A stretch of 64,000 nt of DNA from Fasciola hepatica (taxonomy: Eukaryota > Platyhelminthes > Trematoda > Plagiorchiida > Fasciolidae). The stretch spans positions 8,883,501 to 8,947,500 of the forward strand of contig CANUEZ040000020.1 in NCBI GenBank assembly GCA_948099385.1. The letters are read 5' to 3'. The first letter of the stretch is position 1, and each line of letters opens with the position of its first letter. Positions 14,501 through 23,790 of the stretch are shown here, piece by piece. The notes beneath the pieces are model-generated. The model saw only the letters and a list, made by a program, of their open reading frames with translations, did not search any database and was not told the DNA's origin. Position numbers and translations under genes: made by a program.

Positions 14501-17500
14501 CTCTCCCGGAATTCAATAGTGATACTATTTTCTACTGGTGTGGCAGTAAAGTAGTAGTCAAACTGAAAACGCCTGCATTTTACTCTAGTTAAAGGGGATC
14601 AATAAAAATTGAAGTATTAACAAAAATAAAAAATGAGAAAAACAGAACACGAATTCAATTTGCTTCTGGTGATTCAACCATCAAACTCACATATTTGTGA
14701 TCTGGTTTTGGTTGCTACCTCGCAAAATCTTAGGCTAGAAGGCATAATAAATATAAGTATAAACTGTGAGAGAGCCGAAAACAGAGTGGGAAGCGAAAAT
14801 CACGAAGACAAAGAAAGAACCCCAGTGCAGCTGTGCCACTGGCAGCGACACCGAGTCATATCACTTAGTGTTTCCAACCATCTTGCAGACGGGTCTCGTG
14901 GACCCCAACCCATAAGTCCTTCTTGGCCAAGTAAGCTGGTCAAGGCTTTCATACGTCTCTGCCATGTCATGGACTGACCACCTTGAACTGCCTTTCAGCC
15001 ACTACCTGCCTCGAAAAACAGCTTGCGCCAAGGAAATCCGTCCGGGGGTACGAGTAACACATGTCCCAGCCAAATTAACCTGTTTGGATTCAGTACGTGT
15101 TCTAGTGTCTGACCACTAGTTCTCAACAGTCTACGCCTAACTCCAAAACTGCTGATGCGGTGTTGCCACCATATTATTTGCTTATCTCCTATTATTACCG
15201 GCCATGTTCCTGAAGAGTATAAGAGAACGGATTTAACTATTGCAGTTTACACTCGACCCTCGATAGGCAACCGGATGTTACACCGGTACCACAGATAACT
15301 AAGCTCGATAAAATACAAAAGCTCTTTATGTGTACGTGACGACACCTCTTCCAATATGTGAACACCTGATGAGACGTGAATTCCTTTGTAACAAAATCTA
15401 CCTACTTCATCTAGGGTGTCCACTGCTGAGACAAGGCTTGGTCTAGCATTAGCCAAGTCCTGTATCAGCGTTTCATATTTTGAAGGCGTAAAGCGCATCC
15501 CAAAACTTTCTGCACTGTTGTTTAGGCTATATAGGTAAACTAGCTACTTATATGGATCTTCACTCAGGAGAACAGTATCTTCTGTTTGTTCTAAGTTAGA
15601 CGATTTATTCTCTGAGCAAAGATCGATGCAGCTATTCTCACACGAGGATAGGGCTGTCCCGAGAAACATTCCAATCACAAAATGAAAAAAGAGAAGATCC
15701 ATAGAGGGCAATCCAAACGAACACCATTTCTTATGGTTAACACGGGTGAGAGACCACGGTAAGCAAGAACCCCGCTTCGCCTGTTCGCTTTTAAGCATTG
15801 GTAGAGAACTAAATTTCCCTGGCAAACTCTTCATTGAGAGGTAGTGCCAGAGAACTGTGCCGTCGACTGAGTGGATAGTCACTCACAGATCAAGGAACTC
15901 CAAGGTTTCGGGTCTGTGGAAGATGTGTCTGCACTCTAAGGTTTGCCGAAGAGTGAAGATGTGGTTGATGCAACCCCGACCGGGTCAGAAACTGGCTTGG
16001 TACTTACGCGGACACCTTTCGCGGGTGTTGGATGATCGGTGATGAATAATCCCCGAGAGTGGTTTGGACGCCATAATTACCAAGTTAATTCCTCTGTGGT
16101 TTTCACAAGGGGACCCGTAAATCGGGACAACCACCGGCACATACCATTCCCCAGGAATATGATATCTATCCTAAACTACCAAGAGGATTTTTGGCAACTT
16201 CGAAACAAGAGCTTAGCCACCATTCTTGAGGAAGGAGGGAAACCATCCATCTCGTCCAGCAGCTTCGCTCATTTTCAGATTCTCTACCTCCCACATAAGG
16301 TCTACTTCTGATAGAGAAGCAGCATATGCCTGTATCTTTCATCTTAGTTATATTCCGAGGGTCTACATTAGAAGTGGGCCTAATGAATCGCTCTTTAAAG
16401 TGTTCCGCCCAACCGGTAATACCATCGCCCTGAAGATGGATTTTGAAAAATCTTTAGTCTAGATCTTAACAGAACTAACTTTACATTTTTTTCATAGATC
16501 AGCGTGAAAAACAGCAGCATCGAGGGAGGTCAGCAACATTTGGAAAACAGTCTTTGTTTCCGATGAGTTCAATGGCAAAACCGAAATTGTTATGATTCAC
16601 TGGAGTGTTTCGAGAATAGAACGCTCTGTCCAATTCGAAATCTTTTTCCTGGTAACTTTTTAATGCGCTCACCAGTGATTTTTAAGATATACGGCATCAG
16701 CAAAAGTATACGGCTAACAAAATGTTTCACGAACTACTATGAACTCATACTTTATTGGAATTTTCATTGACTGAACGATTGTTCACTGATCTTTCGTTTC
16801 TTGGTATACAAATTATTCTACATGATTTGTGCTTCTAATGGAGTTTCATGGTTTGTCTCGTAACAAAGAAAACAGATTCAAGGTCTTTTGTGGGAGATGG
16901 GCCTGCTAAAAGTTCATCACTTAGAGAGGTTAAAGTTGACCTGTGATTTAGTTTGACATTTTTATCAGGGACGTTACTTCTACCTTGAATATTCGGGAGT
17001 TTTTAGTCCGCTTGCTTCTGAATCACAATTATTAAAAATAAATAACTATCTCAAATAGCAGTATGTTATTAGTAGAAGGTGAGTTCCTGTGCATGGTGAT
17101 GTTTTATCCGAGTTCATCACGAGAAGTAGGGTTTGTCAGGGCTACCCAGTGTCGCCCTTCTTTTTCATATTTTAATTGGAATGGTTCTAAAAATAGCCTT
17201 ATACTTGTGTCAAAACAGTGACGCTAATCTTTGCCCAGATAGTAGATTTTCTGGCTCAGAAGGCGCAGACAGCCCCAAGCTTCCCAGCTAAGATTCCATT
17301 GTTTCACTTTCTTCTGCACGGGTTTAACAACAATGTAGCCATGCTCAGGAAAAGTTTTGCACTAAACTCAGCTTGGCAAAGGAAGCTTCAATTGACGTAG
17401 ATTAACTTTACTATCTTGTCATTTAAATCCGACTTAGTGACTGGACATCGGATGGAGGCTCGTTGTGAATACAGAGGTGTTGCTTGACGTTTACCAATCT

Positions 17501-19906
17501 GAGTCACCTGTGACATCTACATGGTGTACGCATTTCCACAAAGGGCGGGTTATATGTTGCGATAGATAGGTCCGTCCTTTTATGCAATTCGGAAGCTTTG
17601 TTTTTGCCCGAAGGGTATGGATTTCCTCGAGTTATGGATTGCAAATTTTGCTATCGCCGTGCCTGAGATGAGGTGTAGGGTGTTGGGAAATAGAGGCCAG
17701 TCTATGAAGCAAGTGCCTAATTCGAGTAGTTTAAGGTGGCTGGGGCGCGTCTTACATACGACCACAGGATTCCATCGAAGCATGGTGTACTTTGTTATAT
17801 ATTTAGTGGTCAGGGATTCGGTCGAGGTCCTCAGTGTAGAAATGGTGAAACTATAAGGAAACCTTAATTAGTGAGTTCGGCCGAGTAAGACTTCAACGGT
17901 TTCTGGGCTAGGGGTTCACAAGATCCACGAGATACACCCGCCGAATCGTTGAAAACATTAAGTGACATGGCTACGTGCTGCAATCCGCAGAATAGGCATA
18001 CTTAAATCGTCCTACATCGATTTCATTTACACTTGCGTGTTTCCATTATTCTTATTTGATATGGTTGATCTGCATTTATTTTACTTCAGATTCAACGATA
18101 GTGTGAGGTAACAGAGGAAAACAGAGCACAGAATTGTGAACCTATGGTTAAAATCTGAACTAAACTACCGCTCCTAAACTCTAGCTTCCCTTCTCAATCA
18201 CCGCAAGATGAACTCGTTGTCAAGAAATACTTCTTTAGGTTCTGAGTTTTGTCTTTTTTGTATAAGCAGAAAGTAACAGTTGAGATTCCTAAACTACCAG
18301 TGTGAACTACTTACGCTGATGTTTTTTAGTAACTGCTTTGTCAGTGATTTCTTTGAAGCACCATATACTACATGTTCCTGCTACCGCTTACCGTGAACAA
18401 CCTGAAAGCTGACGACTTGCGCAGCATGCACGTTGCAAGCTCATTTGAACACAGTAACTCTCTTCTATTGGACCAGTTTAACTTTACCAGAAATATCAAA
18501 CCATAATGTGCTCGCTACTGGTAACCAGTTACGGAGATTCAGTAGTAAAATCAGAGATGGTTATAGCTGGTTGTTCTCCAACCTGAGAACCTTAAATTTA
18601 GTCCCGTGATCCAGATTTCGTGAACATTTTTCTGAATTTTCAATCAATAGTCACACAAGTATTGCAAGATCATTAGTGTTACTGCGCACCAAAGAAAAGT
18701 AAGAAAAATGAAAATTGCTCCAATTCTTGAAAAGGGTAAATACCAACCCGTTTATTGTTAATGAATTTATTCACAGCAAAAATTCCTTCACAGTTTACCA
18801 ATTACTACTCTCAATCAAAGCGACTAGGCAGATATATGTGGCCTACTGTTCGGTGTTTCGACTTGAGTTTCACTTCTCAGTAACGAACATTTTTATATGC
18901 ATTTATGCAGCTCATCTCCCTCTTTCTTCCATAGGAACAACTCGCTAACGCACAGTATGCCATACCGTTAGCCAGGAAGATTGGTGCATCCGTGTATGCT
19001 GTTCCGGAAGACATTGTTGAGCTCAAATCCAAGATGATCATGACCATATTCGCTTGCCTCATGATTGCTGACCTAGAAAAACGACCGGGGACAAACATTA
19101 GTAAGCAATCAATAAATTCGATGGAGTCCCAAGAAGTAAGTTATAAAGGACATTGTAATTCAACCGAGACTAACAACCAACGAAGCACGTCAGCTTTGAA
19201 ACCGCCACAAAAAACAAATATCTTGAAGGAAGAGGGGACGAAGGTAGATGAAGATTCAGAGAAAATGGAAAGTGTAACCTTGACTGTTCCAATTCTAAAA
19301 AGGCCTTCGGCTGAAAAAGTTTACAAAAAGACTCTCAATTTTACTCTTTCTGAGTCTGGACGGTGTTTGTCGCCAGTCAGAAGCACGGTTTACACCAGAT
19401 CTGGCCCTGCTGGAGATTGCGTGGACAAGCGGGATCAATCGCCAGTACAACCATACAGGAGCCGCGAAGTTCGAGGTTACGCGGAAAAACCCCCGCTGAG
19501 AGACAGATTCTTCTCCCCATTTAGGCCGACGGTTGGTGCGGGCGAAAGACCTACCTCAAGGACCCATTCGCAGTCACCATCAAGAAAGGACTATGCAAGC
19601 CTGTCCAAGTCAACACCGTCCATAAATATGGTTGATCAAAATAATCTGGATAATCGGGGCAGACCGAGAACCGGTCGACATCATACAATTTACAAGGATC
19701 ACGATTTTGAGGATGTTACCGAACTTTCCCATCCGGAGCCACCTACTGACTTCAAGGAAAGCTTCAAAGATTCAAGTGGCCGAGTTTCTTGGAAGAGGTT
19801 TACTCATAAACAAGAGGAACGAATTAGCACCTGGCGGCATGAAGGACATTCGCACCGTTCACATGGAGGCGGTCGATTATTTTTGGCTGCACAAAGCAGA
19901 AAATAA
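2362..19906 (+). CDS. Plastin/fimbrin, actin-bundling protein, 3' part of gene (7 exons, 5'-partial)
   Basis: Plastins cross-link actin filaments through two actin-binding domains, each of two calponin-homology (CH) domains, under control of N-terminal EF-hands. The joined exons 2362-2572, 7677-7862, 11362-11436, 11671-11896, 12517-12699, 12945-13345 and 18935-19906 give 2254 nt, that is one codon-completing base and then 750 codons plus TAA. All introns are GT-AG and every phase agrees. Landmarks in order are [10 protein letters not shown] (end of CH1), [15 protein letters not shown] (CH2 start), [11 protein letters not shown] (CH2 end), [10 protein letters not shown] (CH3 start), [12 protein letters not shown] (CH3), [11 protein letters not shown] (CH4) and [11 protein letters not shown] with MTIFACLM (CH4 end). 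Each matches plastin at the expected place. Plastin homology covers about 477 residues and ends near EKR in the last exon. A further 273-residue Ser/Pro/Arg-rich tail follows and is unusual for the family. EF-hands and early CH1 lie upstream of the window. The family call is secure; which paralogue it is cannot be told. Confidence 0.95.
2573..7676 (+). other. Plastin intron of 5.1 kb with a LINE remnant
   Basis: GTAAGC...TATCAG intron in the middle of the first actin-binding domain. It holds the LINE fragment at 3575-3905. A 154-codon open frame at 4452-4916 with no recognisable similarity is compatible with chance in this base composition. Two purine-rich, GC-richer stretches (about 5720-6140 and 6900-7420) may be further repeat remnants but could not be assigned. 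Confidence 0.85.
3575..3905 (+). mobile_element. LINE (non-LTR retrotransposon) 3' coding remnant, copy C
   Basis: The plus strand read with frame changes and stops gives VKRRVLC, then FRLG followed by a stop, [20 protein letters not shown] and ASSG followed by a stop. These match in order the C-terminal region of a trematode non-LTR element, whose usual form is VRRRVLG..HRLRWLGHVLRM..RLPRRA...GW. The end has IPGWNID in place of LPGWGPRD. This is the same family as the two copies in the last plastin intron. It has several stops and is non-functional, and it lies in the sense orientation within the intron. Confidence 0.6.
7677..7862 (+). CDS. Plastin exon, CH1-CH2 linker and start of CH2
   Basis: Exon of 186 nt, 62 codons, phase 0 at both ends. 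It follows TTTTTATCAG and is followed by donor GTTAGT. It starts IGLLKQINV, where other plastins have IGLFADIEL, passes through the linker to CH2 and enters CH2 at [15 protein letters not shown]. Compared with vertebrate plastins the linker departs most, and the segment after NYHL has the usual length. Confidence 0.95.
7863..11361 (+). other. Plastin intron of 3.5 kb, nothing assigned
   Basis: GTTAGT...TTTCAG intron. A GC-richer stretch at about 9390-9770 has a short direct repeat (CCCAGAGTGG occurs twice within 9658-9683) and may be an old repeat, but I could not name it. No coding similarity was seen on either strand. Confidence 0.7.
11362..11436 (+). CDS. Plastin exon, middle of CH2
   Basis: Short exon of 75 nt (25 codons, phase 0 at both ends) after a strong poly-T tract ending ATTTCAG, with donor GTGAGC. 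The residues [15 protein letters not shown] correspond to DSKAYYHLLEQVAPK of other plastins, the central helix of CH2. It is too short to stand out as an open frame and was found from the missing CH2 segment and exact phase match. Confidence 0.92.
11671..11896 (+). CDS. Plastin exon, end of CH2 and linker to CH3
   Basis: Exon of 226 nt: 75 codons and one base of the next (phase 1). Acceptor ends TTTTCAAG and the donor is GTGAGT. It contains [17 protein letters not shown], a DIVSG segment and [11 protein letters not shown], the conserved end of CH2, then YPALDKP and a short acidic linker to ETREEK, where CH3 begins. The split Thr codon joins correctly to the following exon. A minus-strand open frame over the same bases is a shadow. 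Confidence 0.95.
11897..12516 (+). other. Plastin intron of 620 bp
   Basis: GTGAGT...GGACAG intron. It contains an imperfect GAT trinucleotide run at about 12418-12442. Nothing else was seen. Confidence 0.8.
12517..12699 (+). CDS. Plastin exon, start of CH3
   Basis: Exon of 183 nt: 2 + 180 + 1 bases. It follows GGACAG and is followed by donor GTAAGT. Residues [20 protein letters not shown] and [14 protein letters not shown] are the classic first helices of CH3 in the second actin-binding domain. The last base G completes a Glu codon with the next exon, giving ENCNHAI. An ATG at 12489, upstream in the same open frame, lies in the intron and is not the start. Confidence 0.95.
12945..13345 (+). 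CDS. Plastin exon, end of CH3 and most of CH4
   Basis: Exon of 401 nt: 2 + 399 bases, ending in phase 0. The acceptor lies in a CT-rich tract ending TTTTTAG and the donor is GTAGGA. It carries [25 protein letters not shown] and [15 protein letters not shown] (end of CH3), then the linker and CH4 from [14 protein letters not shown] to [18 protein letters not shown]. The CH3-CH4 linker is about ten residues longer than in human plastins and rich in Lys, Thr and Ser. Confidence 0.95.
14810..16320 (-). mobile_element. LINE remnant, copy A: reverse transcriptase to C-terminus, antisense in plastin intron
   Basis: Read on the minus strand from 16320 downward with frameshifts and stops. It shows [10 protein letters not shown] and [15 protein letters not shown] (RT region), then [13 protein letters not shown] and a decayed YADD box (QTEDT). 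[16 protein letters not shown] and [12 protein letters not shown] follow, then [10 protein letters not shown] and finally [17 protein letters not shown]. The order and spacing are those of a trematode RTE/CR1-type non-LTR reverse transcriptase from mid-RT to the end of the ORF. The catalytic aspartate motif is damaged and there are several stops, so it is dead. Sequence down to about 14690 is probably its 3' UTR. The clade is not decided. Confidence 0.8.
17060..17995 (+). mobile_element. LINE remnant, copy B: RT fragment to C-terminus
   Basis: On the plus strand with frame changes: [17 protein letters not shown] running into [14 protein letters not shown] (the GVRQGCPLSPFLF box of reverse transcriptases) near 17080-17180. 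[10 protein letters not shown] and [10 protein letters not shown] follow near 17540-17600, then VLGNRGQSM and [11 protein letters not shown] at about 17680-17760, and [18 protein letters not shown] at about 17900-17970. This is the same family and order as copy A but more deleted; the segment around the catalytic box is not recognisable. Non-functional. Confidence 0.7.
18935..19906 (+). CDS. Plastin last exon: end of CH4 plus long Ser/Pro/Arg-rich tail
   Basis: The exon begins after TTCTTCCATAG and runs 972 nt to TAA at 19904-19906, giving 323 residues. Residues 1-50 ([10 protein letters not shown] ... [19 protein letters not shown] ... MTIFACLM ... EKR) are the end of CH4, where ordinary plastins stop within a few residues. 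Residues 51-323 are low in hydrophobics and rich in Ser, Pro, Arg, Lys, Asn and His. They contain several Ser-Pro sites (SPVR, SPVQ, SPFR, SPSR) and a His/Gly-rich end. No known domain was recognised and the tail is probably disordered. A 273-codon open tail in AT-rich DNA is very unlikely by chance, and GC is locally higher, so it is taken as coding. A donor-like GTAAGC lies at 19101. Confidence 0.9.
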   Translation, partial: EQLANAQYAIPLARKIGASVYAVPEDIVELKSKMIMTIFACLMIADLEKRPGTNISKQSINSMESQEVSYKGHCNSTETNNQRSTSALKPPQKTNILKEEGTKVDEDSEKMESVTLTVPILKRPSAEKVYKKTLNFTLSESGRCLSPVRSTVYTRSGPAGDCVDKRDQSPVQPYRSREVRGYAEKPPLRDRFFSPFRPTVGAGERPTSRTHSQSPSRKDYASLSKSTPSINMVDQNNLDNRGRPRTGRHHTIYKDHDFEDVTELSHPEPPTDFKESFKDSSGRVSWKRFTHKQEERISTWRHEGHSHRSHGGGRLFLAAQSRK

Positions 19907-22900
19907 CCTAACAGGCACAGTTTTAAAATCTGTGTCGCATAGTTTGTAATTTTGCTCAAATTATTTATTCGTGATTATCTGGTCTTACGTTATTTACCCA
20001 AAAACAATGTTCGATGAAAGCATCCCATCACCCCATCTACAAATTCGTACGCATAACAAGATATCCTATAAATTATTCTTTTCTAATTGAGGGTTTTACT
20101 GTGATACCGAAGAGGTTTCAGTTGTGTACTTGTGTCTGTTCGATTGAAAAGAATTTAAATTTATTGGGAAATTCCTCGTGATTTCTTCCGTGAGCCTTGA
20201 ATAATCCCGAAGAAAAATGATCCCATGCCTCTAACGGGGTATGACCGTGGCTCTAGTTTTCGGTAGCTGTACATTATACAGAAATAGAAAAACGTCTGTT
20301 TTTGGCCTTTCAAGGAATACGCCACACACATTTCCTGTCAGAATACGATAAGGTCAATTCTGTGGTGAAATTGCTGGTTCTTCTTCATCACCAGTATTCA
20401 AGTGTTAAAGGTGGTAGTAATAATAGTGGTAATATTGTTTATTCTCATCACCTTCATCCCCATTTGTTAGTTCAGTGAGATTTGTTGAGTAGAAGACTGG
20501 AGGTGTATATGGACCCGGGTGACCCATATAACTTGGGATGAATAATTATTTGATTGGTATTATTGTGTAAACCAGAAGGCCTTTGGATAAAAGCACTGAG
20601 GTTTTACCAACTATTTACCTCGAGAGTTCTGACTGATAATGAAGCTTCATTACAAATGTTGTACATTTCGAAAGTAAAAAAAGATCGATATGACTGAATT
20701 CCAGCATTGTGTTTCGTTGCACAGATAAAATCTGTGGCAGCTGTGAATGATGAAACTTTTGATTTGCTTCTGCATTGCATTGAATTTCTATGACTACTTT
20801 CAACTCACTTTGCGCGCTTTTCTTTTTCATGTGAAAAAGAAACCTTTAGCCTATTCTTACTTCATCAGTTGGGATTATTTGGTCAAGTGGACATCAACTA
20901 GACAGTGAATTCAAAGACAATCGAGGGTATCAAATATAGCACAGAGTTAGGCCCGTCCCTCAGTTTATCTTTAGTGAACTAGGGACCAACTCGATATCCT
21001 TTGTTGTTACTAATCAGGACAAACGGTGACTGGCTGGAATACAAATCTTGAAAGCAATTACACTGAGATTCATTCGAGAGGGAGAGAGAGGGAGGGAGCT
21101 ACTTTAATGACGAATGGTTCTCCATTCAATGAGGAACAATGAACTGTCGGTGGGTGGTTTTCTCCTCCATTGGTCGAACTGATAGACAGTTTGAAGTTGA
21201 CCAAAGCTACAGAATAAAAATAAATGATCGAGTTCATGACACATTCTACTCAGGTCAGAAAATGAGTGATTAACTTGCGGACTCTTATTCGTATACCACT
21301 GTAGGTGTGTTTTTCCATACCGACTTGATAGAAGTCTTTCGTGATCGAGGTCAACAGACTTAAAGCTGAAGAACTCAACACGACTGCACAAACAGAATCT
21401 TGCTTAAAACAATCATGACCAAGGCGTCTGAATTAGTGCTGACACTTAAGTTGGTGTAGGCTGCATGATCTACGGAATTAGGGGCAGGTTAATGTTTAAA
21501 TTTCCCGCTTTCGTCAAATAGTGTCCTTATATTCAACTCGCAAATCAACAGTTCCATACATAGGAGAAAAAACCATGTACAAAGAAAGTGAGTAAAAGAT
21601 GGAAAGATGACAAAAATGATGCATCTTTCCCGATAAATACTTTTTCTATGTTTTCATCCCATAGGTCAGGAAAATTATTTTATTAGTAGTTGGTTTACAA
21701 TCTGTAGATTCATCACACAAATAAAGAGTTTACGTTTATCTTACACAGACTCTTTGCAAATACATTATAGGAAGCCAGTCTAATGTTTAGACTTCCATCT
21801 TGGGCGAGAGAGAGAGAATAGTTCAACTTCCCTCGCACTCTTCATCAGCACTCATGCTCTACAATAAGGAACTTCTAAGGACTAAGAGAAATATAAATTT
21901 TTAAAGCACGGAAATATAATTTAACTATAGAAGACCGGTATAAGTTTGAGTTGGACGTAAAACGAACTGATTCTACTTTTCTGATTATTCACAATTCGAA
22001 TTTTCGTAAAGGCCATTGTATCATGTAAGCTTGACTGGACATAGTTTTTTACCGGAGAACTGGTGATTAACTCGACAGATCTGCTGGAGGTGAAGTATAC
22101 AGAAAGCAAAATCACTAAAGTATCCCTGTCTGTTCCTTTACAACCATGACAGGTTCATATTACTTTGTTGGAAAGTTGATAAAGTTCTGCAACTGAGCTT
22201 GCTGTTTTGCATATGATATGACCGCTGGTTTTACTGTACTTAAGAGTTGTGTCAATTCGAGAAGTATTTCAATAAAAAACAGTTGAGAAATATTTAAAAA
22301 AGCTAATTTATGCCGAAACGACAACGAATGATCTCTGAGGAAAACAGTCAAACAATTCAAAAAGATGACGATCCGAATGACAAATGGTCACTTTGTCAGC
22401 TTTAGCATTTCTATACTTCTACGGACCTCAGCGATACTTTTGCAGTAGACATGGTTTTAACTAACTATGACTCAATGTGGCCTTTAATTGCTTTTCTAGA
22501 TCTTAAAAGCCACCATCTGGACTCAGCTGATTCTCTTTTACTCTTATTTGTCATTACCGACTTCAGAGGATACATCAGAATAATCAATTAGTAACTCATG
22601 TTGGTTATCAGATTATGACCTTTACCGAAAATCTGATTTTAATTTGCACAAATCTGGGGCTCATATCTATTTCGGAGGGTTTTAGTCCGCATATATATTT
22701 GCCTACATAGTTAGGTGATGTATCGTAGTTTATTCACGCAAACGTATGTAAGCGCAGAATATTTTGATTACCAAGCACGCATTAGAAACAAGTATCACAC
22801 ATGGGAAAAAGTGGTTTACGTTATTCGAATGGATGACACTCAGACTCAACCTAAAAGTAAGAACTTGGCCCTGTTTTGGTGGATGGTCATGAGATTCAAC

Positions 22901-23573
22901 ACACGCAACTGCGACCTGCAGATGTCTCAAAATCTTTCGTTTACATTCTTAGTAGACCGTCACTAAAAGCTCACACTATGGAAGGGATACAGTACGTCTC
23001 ATCTTGTACAATACGGTACAAAATAGATTCAATTGTACTTTGTTTCAAGGTCTCTGGGTATCTCTATCCTGAATGGATTACGAACGTAACTAAACGTCGA
23101 GAATAAAACCCATGCTAAAACCAATGATCTATTTTGCTTTGGAGTATATTATACATGACAGTTCAAGTCTTGACTATTGATACAGCAAGGCCTAGTAGTA
23201 GATCACGGACTTGAGAACCTTCGTGAACAAGAGGATAACATTTCTGAGAAGGGCAAGTGAGTAATAGAGACAAGTACAGAGTTAAAGGTGAGTTTTCCAC
23301 TTCCATGATTTTTTCTCTTTTAAACAGTGGTTAAAAGTATATAAATTCACAAAACAATCAAGGAAGTTGGCCTTTGTTGAGCAGATAAATAAGTACGCAG
23401 TTATCAAAAGAGAATATGTAGACGTAACTCTATCACAGACCACCTGCAGCCATCAATGATTTATTGAGGTTTCAAAATATGAATGGATCTTCACATCCTC
23501 TTAAAACGTCGGACTGATTCCTGTGGGTATAATTGTTTACCAGCATTGCACGTTGCGAACAGATATTTTATTT
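19907..23573. other. 3' flank of plastin and intergenic DNA
   Basis: Contains the plastin 3' UTR, whose end is not clear. No AATAAA is seen within about 1.3 kb of the stop; the first clear one is near 21213. GA-rich microsatellite runs lie at about 21078-21099 and 21806-21819. Several 60-95 codon open frames on both strands show no similarity and are at chance length. Confidence 0.6.
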
Positions 23574-23731
23574 CCATGATATTTTGATCGCTGAGCTTAG
23601 CGTTTGGATCGCAAACGTTTTATCACCAGTCGAGGTGACATCGTCAGTTCATGTGCACTGACAATGTCACCTCGACTGGTGATGAGACGCTTACAATCCA
23701 AACGCCAAGCTCAGCGATCAGAACATCATGG
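23574..23731. repeat. Long imperfect inverted repeat (hairpin/foldback element)
   Basis: Left arm 23585-23648 and right arm 23657-23720 are reverse complements at 57 of 64 positions with an 8-base loop (23649-23656). All seven differences are transitions. The arms extend with three more mismatches to 23574 and 23731 (75 bp each). A 12-bp direct repeat AGATATTTTATT lies at 23561-23572, abutting the left arm, and again at 23779-23790. If this is a target-site duplication, the inserted element would be 23573-23778. The type is unknown: foldback or MITE-like element, or a hairpin RNA source. Confidence 0.85.
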
Positions 23732-23790
23732 CAACCAACAACCTGAGCTACAACCGACACAAATATTTAAAACCACTGAGATATTTTATT

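Larger units (their letters stand above)
13346..18934 (+). other. Plastin intron of 5.6 kb containing two LINE remnants
   Basis: GTAGGA...CCATAG intron between the two parts of CH4. It holds LINE copy A on the minus strand and copy B on the plus strand, with their 5' sides facing each other. The flanks (13346-14690 and 18000-18930) show nothing recognisable. Confidence 0.85.

Noticed and set aside
19632..19949. 105-codon frame overlapping the plastin tail
   Set aside because: Shadow of the main frame in another phase.
20848..20900. Minus-strand donor GTAAGA with a short open segment
   Set aside because: All three phases meet a stop before any usable acceptor.
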